DNA of 64,000 bases from Cymbomonas tetramitiformis (GCA_001247695.2 LGRX02026028.1:1-64000); one strand, 5' to 3'; positions 1 through 12,049 are shown, numbered from the stretch's first letter. Notes: a model not told the origin generated them from the sequence alone. Numbers and translations are program-made.

Positions 1-481
1 TGTCTTTGAATTATTTTCGTTTGCGTGCTTGTTATTTTTTCTCCAGATTTACTAACGATTGGTTCCTTGTCCTTTGATATAGGATGGCTGAAAATTTATG
101 AGGAGCAAGGCACGTGCTCATCAACGACGCCAACACTCGCGTTGTAGATTGTAGATAGGCTTATTGTTTGTATTTTACGAAATAGTTTTCAATTAGGATT
201 TGAAATAGTAATGTAGTGAATATTTAGGGAGTAGATTAGAAAATATAGTACTTACGCGATATTGGTTTGTATTAACTGTATTGCATAATGTATTCATTTG
301 TGCGTTAGAACCCATGCTTGTTTGCATTCGTGTGTCCTATCGTATTGAGCATGTAGTTACGTAGCGAGTAAAAAATAGTTTCGAATAGCAATTGCTATTG
401 CCTTGTCGCATATTCACATATCACATGCATACTTTTCAAAGCACGAAAGCATCAACTAGGAAGTATAGTGCATCCCAACTT
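1..481. other. AT-rich non-coding sequence, nothing recognised
   Basis: No open reading frame of useful length and no RNA gene was seen. The stretch is AT-rich and leads into the hairpin at 489-540. Confidence 0.4.
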
Positions 482-488
482 GCGGTAT

Positions 489-540
489 GCATACTAAGTT
501 TCAATATGTTGTGCATGCAACATATTGAAACTTAGTATGC
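489..540. repeat. perfect 23-bp inverted repeat (hairpin)
   Basis: The arm 489-511 is the exact reverse complement of 518-540, with a 6-base loop (TGCATG). No gene touches it. It could be a compact palindromic element or the end of a transposon; nothing in the sequence decides which. Confidence 0.85.
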
Positions 541-639
541 AACGCATACATAGCATATCCAATATGTGTGTGTTAAAGCATATCATTAATATGTGTTTGA
601 TATTCGTTGAAAGACTGAATATCTAGGTAGATATGGCCA

Positions 640-1215
640 TGTTTACATCGTATTCGATATGCGGTAGATATATACATGGCCATGTTTGATCAGTACTTGA
701 GAATAAACACATGATAGGTAAGGCCATACTTACCCTTGTTTATGTATAAACATGGCAATGTTTGATCATTACTTGAGAATAAACACATGATAGGTAAGGC
801 CAAACTTACCCTTGTTTATGTATAAACATGGCCATACTTAGCTTGTACTTGGATATAGATACATGATAGGTAGGGCCCTACTTACCCTACTTACCCTTGT
901 TTATGTATAAACATGGCCATACTTACCTTGTACTTGAGTACATATACATGATAGGTAGGGTCCTACTTACCTTGTTTATGTATAAACATGGCCATACTTA
1001 CCTTGTATCTACCCAATGTCTAAGTGATTCATGCATTCACGTGCGTACGTATGGTGCGTTAGACATTGGGTAGGTACAAGGTAAGTAAGGGGTAAGTAAG
1101 GCCAAAAACCACGACCAAACATGGCCCTACTTGGGTAGTGTTGCGCCGCGGAAAAACCGACTAAACATGGCCCTACCTACCTTGTGTCTGAAGCCATCCA
1201 GACACAAGGTAGATA
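640..1215. repeat. cluster of direct and inverted 'TACCTTGTA / CATGGCCATACTTACC' repeats
   Basis: A roughly 70-80 bp motif containing TTTATGTATAAACATGGCC and ACTTACCTTGT recurs several times between about 640 and 1010. Two inverted pairs follow: about 996-1022 against about 1059-1086, and 1177-1189 against 1200-1212 (CTACCTTGTGTCT and its complement). The cluster runs straight into the transposase-like ORF, so it may be the subterminal repeat region of that transposon. This link is an inference. Confidence 0.6.
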
Positions 1216-1225
1216 CAAGGCAAAC

Positions 1226-2542
1226 ATGGCCCTACCTACGATTCCTAAATTTGTAGGGTATCATGTTTATGAATATCGGTATGGTGCGCGTTGTGTGTAC
1301 AGGGATGGACGTTTCCGTTTCCAAAACCGGTTCAATGTCGACCAAGTTCCTTTACCTTTTGTCGTTGGAGATTTCGAGCACACCATCGACGACAAAGGGG
1401 CTAAGGATGTTTGGATCCGCCAGCCTGGATCGGGCTTGGAGAAGCGGCAAGCGACGCTGCAGATCTGCATTCGTGCTGGCAAGACCCTTGAAGGAAAGAA
1501 CTTACCCCAGCCGCGCATAGCTATTCTGTTCCGTGGAACTGGAAAGCGCATTAGTGAGGCTGAAAAAACCGCTTATCATCCTGATGTTGACGTGTATTGG
1601 CAGAAGTGTGCCTGGGTTGATCGCCCCGTCGCCATTGAATGGCAAAACGGCACCCTCATACCCTTTTTGAACGAGCACTTGGCAAACGAGGAGTCCGTAG
1701 TTTTCGCGGATAACCTCGACGCTCAGATTCAGCCAGAATATCTGGAGAATCAAAAGCGGAATGGGCGTGCACTAGGTTGGAGCTTGCTCAAAGATGGTAC
1801 GTTCTGGTCACAACTCATAGACCTGGGTCCTGGGCGGGAGATAAAGCGTGACGTCGACTACGTGCAAGACGAGTGGCTGGAGGAGCCCGAAAACCTGGAG
1901 AAGTGGGAGGGAACCATGTCAGCTTCTGACCGCCGTATCCTGATGACGCATTGGGCAGGGTGTGGGTACAAGCGCACGTGTGAGCGTATTTCTTTCGACC
2001 AGTATTTTGCCAAGTCTGGGTGTGAGCTCACTGTAACTGGGGAGGGTGATAACGAGATCAATCCAGAAGGGTTGAGCGTGTTCACATTCGACCGCCTTTC
2101 TTGCGGTGTGCTCGTGGAAAATCCGGTGCAGGGAAACATTCAGCCTGCGACGCATGCTGAGATGGAGGCTGCAACCCAAGTGGAGGAGCTCGAGGAAGAG
2201 CGTGAAGAGTTATCAGAAGAGGGCTCATATGATAACGGTGACGACGAGGCGGAAAGGTTTTACGTTCCCGACGGTTACACGTTGCTGAAGGATCCCCCTG
2301 CCGAGGAGCAGTTGAACTTCTGCACGATAGGGTGGCACGTGATGTACAAGTGGAACGGAGTCGGTTGGTGCCACGGCTGGATAAAAAAGTTCTACCCCAA
2401 GCATAGGCGCGGGTACAATTTTGAGGTGTTGTATGAGGACGGGGACCGCAGAGACCACACCCTTGTTCTCAAAAACTATGGGCACGGTGATGCTGTGCCC
2501 TCTGGCACGTGGTGCCTTCTCAAGGCTAAGAATGCACGTTAA
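1226..2542 (+). CDS. DDE_1/pogo-like transposase, 5'-truncated
   Basis: The ORF gives 438 residues from the ATG at 1226; the frame is open back to a GTG at 1184, inside repeats. The central region resembles the DDE_1 superfamily endonuclease found in many algal transposons: a QPGSGLEKRQ block, ILFRGTGKRIS, YHPDVDVYWQ, then FADNLDAQ (probable second catalytic Asp) and LIDLGPGREIK in place of the usual QPxDxGxGR. An acidic linker (EELEEEREELSEE) and a Trp/Tyr-rich C-terminal module (about residues 345-435) follow. The N-terminal helix-turn-helix DNA-binding part expected for the family is missing and the upstream DNA is repetitive. The copy is therefore truncated or has an unseen upstream exon. 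Family assignment is from motif recognition only. Confidence 0.55.
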   Translation: MALPTIPKFVGYHVYEYRYGARCVYRDGRFRFQNRFNVDQVPLPFVVGDFEHTIDDKGAKDVWIRQPGSGLEKRQATLQICIRAGKTLEGKNLPQPRIAILFRGTGKRISEAEKTAYHPDVDVYWQKCAWVDRPVAIEWQNGTLIPFLNEHLANEESVVFADNLDAQIQPEYLENQKRNGRALGWSLLKDGTFWSQLIDLGPGREIKRDVDYVQDEWLEEPENLEKWEGTMSASDRRILMTHWAGCGYKRTCERISFDQYFAKSGCELTVTGEGDNEINPEGLSVFTFDRLSCGVLVENPVQGNIQPATHAEMEAATQVEELEEEREELSEEGSYDNGDDEAERFYVPDGYTLLKDPPAEEQLNFCTIGWHVMYKWNGVGWCHGWIKKFYPKHRRGYNFEVLYEDGDRRDHTLVLKNYGHGDAVPSGTWCLLKAKNAR

Positions 2543-3009
2543 TAACTTTGTCGCAGCAACGGCTTTACTCATTTTATCTTGATATGTAACAATTGGCACC
2601 TCGATGCATGCGTGGTGCCTGCTTATGGTACATATTATGCGTATGTAGTCTATTGCAATATACAAAAAAAATATGGTTGTAGTATTGGTATGAATTGTAG
2701 TGACATAGTGAAAAATATGGTTATTTTCACCCTGCATTCTGTAATATTCTAGTTACAAATACCATCGATTTCCTGAAAATCAGCTTCCGATATTATTCCA
2801 GCCAGCGTCGTTTCCTTATCCGTATTATCAACAAAAAACTACGTTCCCATCCAGCCAGCTCCCGTTCTCTTATTTGGACCCATTCTCTTAACGATTTGAA
2901 AAGGCTCAGGGTCATCGTAAAAAACGCGACCCCCCCCAAAAAAAAAGAAAAAAACCGCTGGCTGGTCTCTTATCGTCGATTCTCTTAAAGGTGAGGTATT
3001 ACTGTAGTC
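2543..3009. other. intergenic, nothing recognised
   Basis: Mixed sequence with a C8/A-rich run near 2931-2950. No supported gene. Confidence 0.4.
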
Positions 3010-3171
3010 GACCGTACTGACGACTGTCTGACGAATGTCTGATGACTGTCAGTCATTATAATATGTGACATGACTCGACATGACATGACATGACATGGTA
3101 TGACATGTCTGACATGTATGACACGTATGACATGTATGACACATGTGTCGTCGGTCATAACCCTGACACCA
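3010..3171 (-). repeat. fragment of the gypsy-type LTR (U3 part)
   Basis: The minus strand begins TGTCAGGGTTATGACCGACGAC at 3171 and continues into TGACATG/TGTCATAC short repeats and a TACTGACGACTGTC segment. The same order of motifs occurs at 25568 onward (plus) and 60342 downward (minus). Only the first 160 or so bases of the LTR are recognisable here. Confidence 0.6.
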
Positions 3172-3179
3172 TGAGCCAT

Positions 3180-3455
3180 GGGAGGCTGTCGCAGGCCCGT
3201 GAGATGCCGTCGCATACCCGTGGGAGATTGTCGGAGGCCCGTGGGAGGCCGTCGCAGGCCCCGCCGTTAGTTAGAGACTGTCGCAGACCCGCGGGAGGCT
3301 GTCGTAGGCGTGTGGCGCCGTGGGAGGCCGTCGCAGACCCGTGGGGGGCCGTCGCAGGCCTGTGGAAGGCCATTGCAGGCCCGTGGGAGGCTCGTGGGAG
3401 GCTGTTGCAAGCCCGTGGGAGGCTGTCGCAAGCCCGTGGGAGGCTACAGCAAGTC
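3180..3455. repeat. GC-rich minisatellite, about 21-bp unit
   Basis: Tandem, imperfect copies of GTGGGAGGCTGTCGCAGGCCC. The ORFs that cross it on both strands follow the repeat period and are not credible genes. Confidence 0.85.
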
Positions 3456-4164
3456 GCGGTCTATAAGAAATGGCACCTACAAGAAACCAGTCGCTAGTTT
3501 TCTGTCGAAAAGTTAAGAAACACCGTAAGAAACCACCCGCTAGATTTTCCATGGGAGAGGTCTTGAAAATCCTCCGATTAAGAAAAAACTTACGCTAGAT
3601 TCATCAACCTAATGGGTATATATAGTCCAAACATATAGGGTTTATCAAACATATAGGCTGATTTTGAGCCTATTCTCCAGCATGCAGCATCCCACGGTAT
3701 CCAGGGTGTGAGGGGTCCTCCAAAGCATCATCGCAAACTTGGAAACGAATGGCCGGTTGTATCGTAGAACGTTGCCCAATCCCAAATTGTTTAAACTTAC
3801 AGAACTCAACTGCTTCAGCTCGAAACTCCTTTCTCTTCTCACTTTGAGGAGCATTCTCAAACCACTGCCCAGGGACGTTTATCACTACTTTTAAAGCTAC
3901 CTGCTCATCTCCAGGGTACTACTCCTTTATGAACAGGTTTGTGTCGATTGACGGTTGAGTGAATACTTTCTGATTCCATTTACTCATACTATTATTCGGC
4001 AAAGCGCTGAATCGTGAACTGAATTCGCAGCGAACTCACGGGCTTTTCACGTTTAGTGAGCGAAAACCTGAGGGGCGGCGCCTGCAACGCTCATACCAGA
4101 AGGGTTACGCAAAATAATCAGATAATTGCCATTGAACCGTCAGATTCGGCGCATCTTGATTTTT
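3456..4164. other. intergenic, nothing recognised
   Basis: Contains short phrases repeated nearby (AAGAAACC...GCTAG at 3480-3600) but no supported gene. Confidence 0.3.
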
Positions 4165-4447
4165 AAACGGTGTAGAACCCGCCGGTGTCAGTGCAGGCTC
4201 TTCGCTAAAACCGATAATCGGTTCGGGATCGGATCAGGTGATCTGGCTGGATCCGACTATACGGATCGCTGCAGTGCAGGGCTCTTGGCGCAAACCGACG
4301 ACGGGGTCGGGTTCGGCGCAGCTCGTTTTTCAAACGGTGTAGAACCCGCCGGTGTCAATGCAGGCTCTTCGCTAAAACCGATATTCGGTTCGGGATCGGA
4401 TCAGGTGCTCTGGCTGGATCCGACTATACGGATCGCTGCAGTGCAGC
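4165..4447. repeat. tandem duplication with about 167-bp period
   Basis: The segment beginning AAACGGTGTAGAACCCGCCG at 4165 recurs at 4332. Both copies run through GGTTCGGGATCGGATCAGGTG and end at CGGATCGCTGCAGTGCAG, differing at a few bases. Confidence 0.8.
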
Positions 4448-4853
4448 TTGAAAATTGACGGTGTCGGATCATCTACGGAAATGATCCGACACCGGTTTCG
4501 ACACTGCTACTTGTGGTTGCGTCCCCGGGGTTTAAAATCAATCCCTACTATACGGTATACGCAACGTCGCACGTTACACAACTCATGGACGACGAGGCGT
4601 TTGCGGTGGAAGCAGAGAAAATTCCTTCTTTTCGGTTCGGACAACCGGTGGTATTTGAGTGTTTGGTGACATTTTCGTCAAAGAAATAGTTTCGCATATG
4701 TGTATACTCACAGGCAGGGGATACCATATACACCTCGGTGGGGTGCCTAATGCATCCACAATGTGCCGAAACGTAACTACATGTACAATAGCTGATATTC
4801 ATATTGCATTTCCCATATCGCCTTTTAAGTGTTAATGGCTTAACGGTCGTTTC

Positions 4854-5080
4854 TCACGCGGGACCTGACTTTGTGTCAAGTATGACAGTTAGTGTCCCCG
4901 TAGTGTCACGCCTAGCCCTGAGTGTCACGTGCAGCTTGCCACCCTGTGATCGCCCGATAATAAAACCCTCTTCGGTATTTTATTATTCATCTTAGTTCTC
5001 TATCCGAAAGCCCGAACGTAGTCCGGTTTCCGTTTCTGCACTGATATATATACTCATTATATATATCTCCTCTTCCATGA
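4854..5080 (+). repeat. 5' LTR of element 1 (227 bp)
   Basis: Starts TCACGCGGGACCTGACTTTG and ends CTCCTCTTCCATGA. It is near-identical to 6180-6411, 6533-6761 and 8197-8425. It holds TGTCA-type short repeats and an AATAAAA signal near 4970 that could serve polyadenylation. Confidence 0.9.
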
Positions 5081-5092
5081 GGTTATGGGCCT
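5081..5092 (+). other. primer-binding site, half-tRNA initiator-Met type
   Basis: Directly after the 5' LTR lies GGTTATGGGCC. This is complementary to GGCCCATAACC, the anticodon stem-loop of eukaryotic initiator tRNA-Met. Drosophila copia and yeast Ty5 are known to prime from this internal site rather than from the tRNA 3' end. The same site follows the 5' LTR of element 2 at 6762. Confidence 0.75.
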
Positions 5093-6179
5093 CTTCCACT
5101 CGGGTTACGTTTTTGACATTTGGTAGGTGGCTTTGATCACCCCGTCGCGTCTCCAACGACGTCGCGTCTCCAGCGACCGCATCTCCAGCGAACCCCTGTT
5201 TGCATCTCCAGCAACGCCCCGCTGTTACCGTAAGATTACGGCTACGGGAATCATCAGTGCGTGCCGTATCACGCCACTGTCGGCTTCATTAGCATCTCCA
5301 GCTGCGAGACCAAGTACAATCTATTCGCGGTTGTGCCTCTCTGAACAGCAGCACCCCTTCTGCACGAAAATTGGCTTACCGCACGGTAATTTTGACGTCA
5401 CCAGCGTGTTCCCCGTCAAAATTCACCTTAATTCGACTTTTCCATCACTGGAAATTGTCGATTTTACGAAAAATTGGGTTTTCGCTTGCGAACCCTGTCT
5501 AATATTTCACAGAATTCTGCAGTCTGCTGTCGGCCATGTCCAACGCGCACCAACGTGCGCGCATGACCGCTATTCGGGCTGCCCTAGAGTCTCTCCGAGT
5601 ACATCGACGGGATTCTGCCACTGGCTATGGTCTGGTGATGTCTGGTGGTGCTTATGCACCGAACACCAGACTCGAGTCCATCGCTTTCGCCATCGACCAG
5701 AGCTTTGAGCCTTTGACTCCTTCGAGCTCGCCCCGCGGCATCCTCAGCTTTACCCTCCACCTTGCGCGCCTCTTGGTCGTTGTCTGGTGGTGGCGTGTGG
5801 TGGTGCTAATGCACCCATCGCATCCACTCTTCTTTTTACTTTCGCCACCATGTGCGGAGAGGATCCACGCCGCGTCGTTTTTTACCTCACGTCCATTGCC
5901 ACGCCCGCTCTGGTGGTGCCAGCCCGCGTTGGGTCGTGGCACCGCACAGGTATCGGTTGAAAAAAAAATGAAGTTCCTCGAGAGTTCGAAGACAACACGG
6001 AGCTCGTCATGTACTTTAGCTTTGCAATGCTTGGAGTCTAGGTCGTCGCCCATGCGGAGAGCCGCCTCTAGATGGATTGGAAAAGGTACCTTTGGGCCTA
6101 GGTCAACTTGTGGATTTGCCTAGCTAGGGTTTAGAGGGAGCATGTTGCATCTTACAGTGACCTCACACCTGAGGTGGTG

Positions 6180-6411
6180 TCACGCAGAACCTGACTTTGT
6201 GTCACGTATGACAGTCAGTGTCCCCGTAGTGTCACCCCTAGCCCCGAGTGTCACTTGCAGCTTGCCACCCTGTGATCGCCCGATAATAAAACCCTCTTCG
6301 GTATCTTATTATTCATCTTAGTTCTCTATCCGAAAGCCCGAACGTAGTCCGGTTTCCGTCTCTGCAGTGATATATATACTCATTATATAAATTATATCTC
6401 CTCTTCCATGA
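6180..6411 (+). repeat. 3' LTR of element 1 (232 bp)
   Basis: Near-identical to the 5' LTR at 4854-5080, with a short insertion (AATTATAT-like) in the AT-rich stretch near 6389. Confidence 0.9.
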
Positions 6412-6532
6412 GTTTCACGCAACGGAATTGCACGCAGCGAATTTCCGAAGACACTAGGGCTCTAGACAGCGACCGCACGTGAGACACGACAGTCGAGTGT
6501 CATCCGTGTCCGAGACGAGCAGACGAGAGCAC

Positions 6533-6761
6533 TCACGCGGAACATGACTTTGTGTCACGTATGACAGTCAGTGTCCCCGTAGTGTCACCCCTTGCCCTGA
6601 GTGTCACTTGCAACCTGCCACCCCGCGTGATCGCCCGACAATAAACCACCTCGGTATTTTATTATCTTCATCTTAGTCCTCTATCCGAAAGCCCGAACGT
6701 AGTCCAGTTTCCGTCTCTGCACTGATATATATACCCATTATATATATCTCCTCTTTCATGA
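6533..6761 (+). repeat. 5' LTR of element 2 (229 bp)
   Basis: Near-identical to 8197-8425; same TCACGCGG start and CTTTCATGA end. Confidence 0.9.
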
Positions 6762-8196
6762 GGTTATGGGCCTCTTCCACTCGGGTTACGTTTTTGGCTT
6801 TTGGTAGGTGGCTTTGATCACCCCGTCGCATCTCCAGCGACGTCGCGTCTCCAACGACTGCATCTCCAGCGACCCCCTGTTTGCATCTCCAGCAACGCCC
6901 CGCTGTTACCGTAAGATTACGGCTACGGGAATCATCTGTGCGTGCCGTATCACGCCACTGTCGGCTTCAATTAGCATCTCCAGCTACGAGACCGCCTACA
7001 CTCTATTCGCGGTTGTGCCTCTCTGAACAGCAGCACCCCTCTTCCCGAATATTGGCTTACCGCACGGTATTTTTGACGTCACCAGCGTATTCCTTGTCAA
7101 AAATCACCTCAATTTGACTTCCCCATCACTGGAAGTTATCAATTTTACGGAAAGTTACGGTTTCGCCTTCGCACCCTATCTTTTCTTCACATAATTTTGC
7201 AGTCTGCAGCTTGCATCTCCAGCGAGCGCCCTTCTGCTACCGTCGGTGTGCGCCAGCGGGTCGACATCTCGGCGTGACGTATCTCGCCACTGTTGGCCTC
7301 ACGACACCTCCATCTACGACTACGACGACATCATCTTCTAAGCCTTCGCCTTCCTGGACAACAGCACCGCTTCTGCCGGAATATCGGCTTACCGCACGAC
7401 TTTTTTGACGTCACCGGCGTCTTCCTCGTGAAAATTCACCCTATTTTGACTTTTCCATCGCTGGAAATTGTCAATTTTCCGAGAAGTTGTTGTTTTTCAC
7501 TTGGAACCCTATCTTGCCTTCGCAGAATTCTGCAATCTGCAGTGGGACTATGTCCACTGAGCGACAACGTGCGCGCATGGCCGCTGTTCAGGCTGCCCTA
7601 GGGACTGTTCGGGTACATCGACGAGATTCTACAACTGGATATACTGTAGTGGGGTGGTGTCTGGTGGTGCTCATGCACCAAACGCCAAACTCAAGTCCAT
7701 CGCTTTCGCCATCGTCAACCAGAGCTTTGACTTCTACGAGCTCGCCCCGCGGCATACTCAGCTTTGCCCTCCACCTTGCGCGCCTCTTGGCCGCTGTCTG
7801 GTGGTGGCGTGTGGTGGTGCTGCTGCACCCATCGCGTCCATTCTCCTTTCTGCTTTCGCCATCATGTGCGGGGAGGATCCACACCGCGTTTTTTGCCTCA
7901 CGTCCATTGCCACGCCCGCTCTGGTGGTGCCAGGCCGCATTAGGTCATGGCACCGCGCAGGCATCGAATGAAAAACAAACGAGAATTCCTCGAGAGTTCG
8001 TACACAACGCGGAGCTCGTCACGTTCTTTCGCTTTGCAATCCTTGTAGTCTAGGTCATCGCCCATGCGGAGAGCCGCCTCTAGATGGATTGGAAAAGGTC
8101 CCTTTGGGCCTAGGACAACTTGTGGATTTGCCTAGCTGGGGTTTGGGGAGCATGTTGCATCTTGAAGTGAACTCACACCTTCGGGGTGAGGTGGTG

Positions 8197-8425
8197 TCAC
8201 GCGGAACATGACTTTGTGTCACGTATGACAGTCAGTGTCCCCGTAGTGTCACCCCTTGCCCCGAGTGTCACTTGCAACCTGCCACCCCGCGTGATCGCCC
8301 GACAATAAACCACCTCGGTATTTTATTATCTTCATCTTAGTCCTCTATCCGAAAGCCCGAACGTAGTCCAGTTTCCGTCTCTGCACTGATAGATATACCC
8401 ATTATATATATCTCCTCTTTCATGA
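8197..8425 (+). repeat. 3' LTR of element 2 (229 bp)
   Basis: Near-identical to 6533-6761. Followed directly by the AGCAC duplication. Confidence 0.9.
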
Positions 8426-8529
8426 AGCACTCCGCTCGGTTGGACAGACGGTTCCCACGATTCCCAACGATGCGACCGGCGAGATGGAAATCGAAATGCC
8501 TTACACACGCGAGGCGAGTCGATGATTAT

Positions 8530-8665
8530 GAAGTGAGGGACTAGTAAAATCGGGGGTGTGGGGGATACAGGGTAATCCGCGTGTCAGGACTAGTAAAACC
8601 GGGGTAAGGAAGAAACAGGGTAATCGGGTCAGGACTAGTAAAATCAGGGAGAGAGAAATTGAGGG
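8530..8665. repeat. short tandem repeat, GGACTAGTAAAATCGGG unit
   Basis: Three imperfect copies of a roughly 50-bp unit containing GGACTAGTAAAA(T/C)C(G/A)GGG. Confidence 0.6.
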
Positions 8666-11600
8666 GGGAGATGCGCGGGGGGAAGTAGGATCGGAGACGG
8701 GAGGGTCCAAAGCACCGCGCCTTCATATTTAAAGCATGAGCCCTAAACAAAGCAATTTTAAAGCGTATAAACAAAGCAAGAAGCTGATCTGATAGTTCAG
8801 CTGCAGGCCTCTCGTCTGACTCATTTACTTGTTGTGTAGAAGACTGTCACAGCAATCCAACAACGGCTGTTTATGCAAATTAGTTGATTCCCGAACCTTC
8901 GTACGTAATTTCAGACATTCACGGAAAAGCTGGGCAATTTCCATGCTCTGGAATCTTGAGCGTTGCTATTGTTCTCCAAGTTCCTAGCACATCCGCCCTG
9001 AAGGTTCTTAAAGCCGACTCTGCTTTCCACACGACTATTATTTCTGATGGGAAACTCGGAATCACAGCCCTTAGAGCCGGCTGTATCCCAGGAGGAACTA
9101 GATAAAATTTTAGACTTTGACGCGTACATCCAGAAGCCCTTCAGCTCACTGGTGTTAGGTTCGTGCTGCGGGTCTCCCAACATTTGAAATCCCCTATGCT
9201 GTCTTGACATCGAGACGATTTACCTCTTATCGGTGATGGTGTTATGCAGGAGAGAAAAAGTTGCCCGACGTTGAGGGAACTCTAGAGGAAGGCTTACTTC
9301 CCACGTCGGTCCCGGCGACTCCTCTGCCAGAACAAATGGAAAACCCTACAGAAGATGAGGAAGACAAGTATACCAGTCCCCCACAGTGAACTAGTTTGGT
9401 ATCAAAAATACAAGATGATGAACAGTATACACAGAAGAATACCTCGCTTATGAATCGAGTGATAGCAGGAAGTACTTGGTATATATCGTGTCTTGAAGTA
9501 TAGAGTTTCTTGTGATCAGTTTCAGCTTTTGTGTCGATGACTCGTGTAGCTTGTAAAGTTCTGACAGACTATCTCAGTCTATCCCAGTCTAGCTAGTAGA
9601 GGAAAAAAACTTCCGTGCGCATCTCGCCTCCTTGATGCACGTGTCTTGAGCCTCGTCGCAGTCACTTCAAACGCAATGGACTTTCGGGGAAGTAAGTTGG
9701 TGGTGGACGGTGCTAGGCGACAGTACAAAATCAGTGCCCGAATAGGTCTTTGCTAAGCTGTTGTACTTTATGGGACTCTGAGCAGCGTTGCTTAGCAATG
9801 CCGCCTGGTATTTGGCTTCTCAAAGCCCTTGGATCTTTTACCTGAACCCCTTTCCTTTGTGGGGTTTTATGATCCTCTGCATTCTGTGAAGGCGGCCCAT
9901 CAATGTTCTTGAAGGGAGGACTGCCCAAGAAATTCTGCATGAGAAATACTGCAGACGAATCAAAGAATCATAGGAAAGACACTGTTTCTTTAGCACCTAT
10001 AGCAAGGCCTTCAAGGGTAGATGCGTCTTGCAGTTCGAACAAGACATCCTATACCGGCTTTGGCGAAATAGTGCACGGATGCTGAGCTCGCTGCAACTGT
10101 AATGCAAGGTTGTTTCACCCGGAGTTGGCAACCGAGCTAGGAAAGCTAGTGAATTGCGTTTCTCTTGTGTTGCTGAAATTGGTAACACACGTGTTGCCTT
10201 ATCCTTCTTCTGGTGTCGCAAGGAGATCCCTCGCTGAAGCCAATGGACTCTTTGCCCATGCGACATTTTCTCAGCGACTTTCCTCGAAGTCTTATGAGGA
10301 ACATCGCATGTCCTTACCAGCGAGTCAAAAATACAAAGCAGAACTTTTCCCACCGATTTGTGTAAGGTACAGAAGGTCAGGACAGGTTTCACCACCTTTC
10401 AGTTCTGAATTTCGTTGTGTCGGAGATTCTGATACCCTATATTGATCTTGGCAATCAGTTAGTACACCGAGGAATGTTTGAGTGTGGAATGGCAGGAAGT
10501 TGCGAGGAATGGAAGGTGTTCACGGTATTTATCCGTTTTGTTCATCTTGTGTTTTCGTATACTTCCTATTCAAAGTCTACTGCATATATATGGAGGCAAG
10601 CAACTATTGCGACTAATATTGAATGGGTACAAATCCTGAACACGGGATTGTGTCAGCTCCCTAGCCCAGCAGCTCCCGATACAATAATGAACGTCAGGAA
10701 TAAGCAAGTTATGTGTTCCCCGTCTGCCGTAGAGTTTGACCCACCGATCACCTTATAACAAAATCGTGCGCAGGGTTGTTCATCACAAGGCAACCTCATG
10801 TATAAAAACAATGACTTGAGGGCCTTAACAAACGTCTCATTGACCTCGTGCGGCAACGTCTATTCGTTTATTTACTCCCTCGTGTTGAAATCACATATAT
10901 AGCTATATGTTAAGATGTGGACGAATCGGGTTGAAGCCGATATGCCAGCGTTTCCGTCGATCAGGGGTCGGCGATGATGACAACGACCTACGGTCAATAT
11001 GTCATACATATACATGTAATCGGGGGATGACCGTACATTCATGGCGGCCTATCGATAGATAATTACGGAATATTGTCTCGAGAATATATGGTTTCGTCAT
11101 GATCAAATCTGCCGACAGCTCGTCCTGATATAAGCTACAGTAATACATGTTGTCCCGATATCAACATCGTTAGCTTACAGATTATGTACCTGGGACCAGG
11201 TAAACCGAGGATCAATGATCGCATTCCTGATGTGCATGATGCTATTTCCGAAGCAAAGAATGGTTGCAACATTCATTCATACGACGATGGTTTCGTTTCC
11301 AAGCCGCCCATATAGTTAGTATCGTGAATTTGTACCTATAAGCATATTGCGCACACGCTTTCAAGTCGCGTAGAGCACTTCCAATGGCACGTGCCAGCTT
11401 CGTATTCAACAATAGGTCAACGTTGGTTGGGGTAAAGAATAATAACCCTCGGGGTCATGTTAAGGCCAGCTTTGCCAGATGTGTTGCCATGCTGCAAGTA
11501 TATCCATACCTGCCGGCCACCTCTGGGCTGCTCCAAGCAGCCGGTAAGTGTGTGCCTTACTGCATCCGGTTTTAACTATGGCGTCAGTGCGGATATCGGT

Positions 11601-12049
11601 TGCCTAGCTATCGGAACCACCGCAGCTCCTAACCGGTGCCACTGGCGGCCAGGTGACGTTTGGGGCTGTGCTAGTATTGTAACAACTGTATAGGGAGACC
11701 CCGCCATCCCCGAAGGCGCGAAGGGCAATGCGCCCGTACGCCACTTACTGGTCGTCGCCCAGCAGACGCATGTACGACAAATATGTCGCTATCTGGAGCA
11801 GTTCGAAACGCTTTCAACACTCACACTTTCCCCCGCCGTCGCAATAAAATGAAGTTATATGATAACTTGGGGGGAGCTCATGTACGAAAAATGGCTCGAT
11901 ATTGATCGGTGTTTTAGGCATCGGATTTACTTCAGGCAGTGGAAATAATCAGCACCGAAACTCTCCTAGTACTTTAATACGGTCATACGATACACTATCG
12001 TCGATGAGCCTTGCTTGACGCCCTGATACTTTGAAACCCTTTACCGTCG
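8666..12049. other. no supported gene; unassigned host sequence
   Basis: Open frames here are short (maximum about 130 codons), lie on both strands, and match no family I recognise. Spliced exons could be hidden, but none could be joined with confidence. Confidence 0.35.

Larger units (their letters stand above)
4849..6416 (+). mobile_element. complete non-autonomous copia-type LTR element 1, with target duplications
   Basis: The element proper is 4854-6411. Both LTRs end TCA...TGA. The 5 bases before it (GTTTC, 4849-4853) are repeated exactly after it (6412-6416), the target duplication expected of LTR-element integration. The internal region (5081-6179) has no gag or pol, so it depends on an autonomous relative. 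The purine-rich TGAGGTGGTG just before the 3' LTR is the likely polypurine tract. The internal sequence is homologous to that of the neighbouring element at 6533-8425. Confidence 0.9.
6528..8430 (+). mobile_element. complete non-autonomous copia-type LTR element 2, with target duplications
   Basis: The element proper is 6533-8425. Its target duplication is AGCAC (6528-6532 and 8426-8430), different from that of element 1, so the two are independent insertions about 120 bp apart. LTRs are 6533-6761 and 8197-8425. The internal region (6762-8196) starts with the same GGTTATGGGCC primer site and shares CATCTCCAGCGAC-type phrases with element 1, but is longer. A purine-rich GGGGTGAGGTGGTG precedes the 3' LTR. 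No coding capacity for gag or pol was found. Confidence 0.9.

Noticed and set aside
3090..3552. Long frames on both strands (up to 135 codons)
   Set aside because: They follow the 21-bp minisatellite and the LTR short repeats; amino acid sequence is periodic and present in several frames at once.
5127..8053. Frames of 130-195 codons within the two LTR elements
   Set aside because: No gag, protease, integrase or reverse transcriptase motif; the frames are not conserved between the two homologous internal regions.
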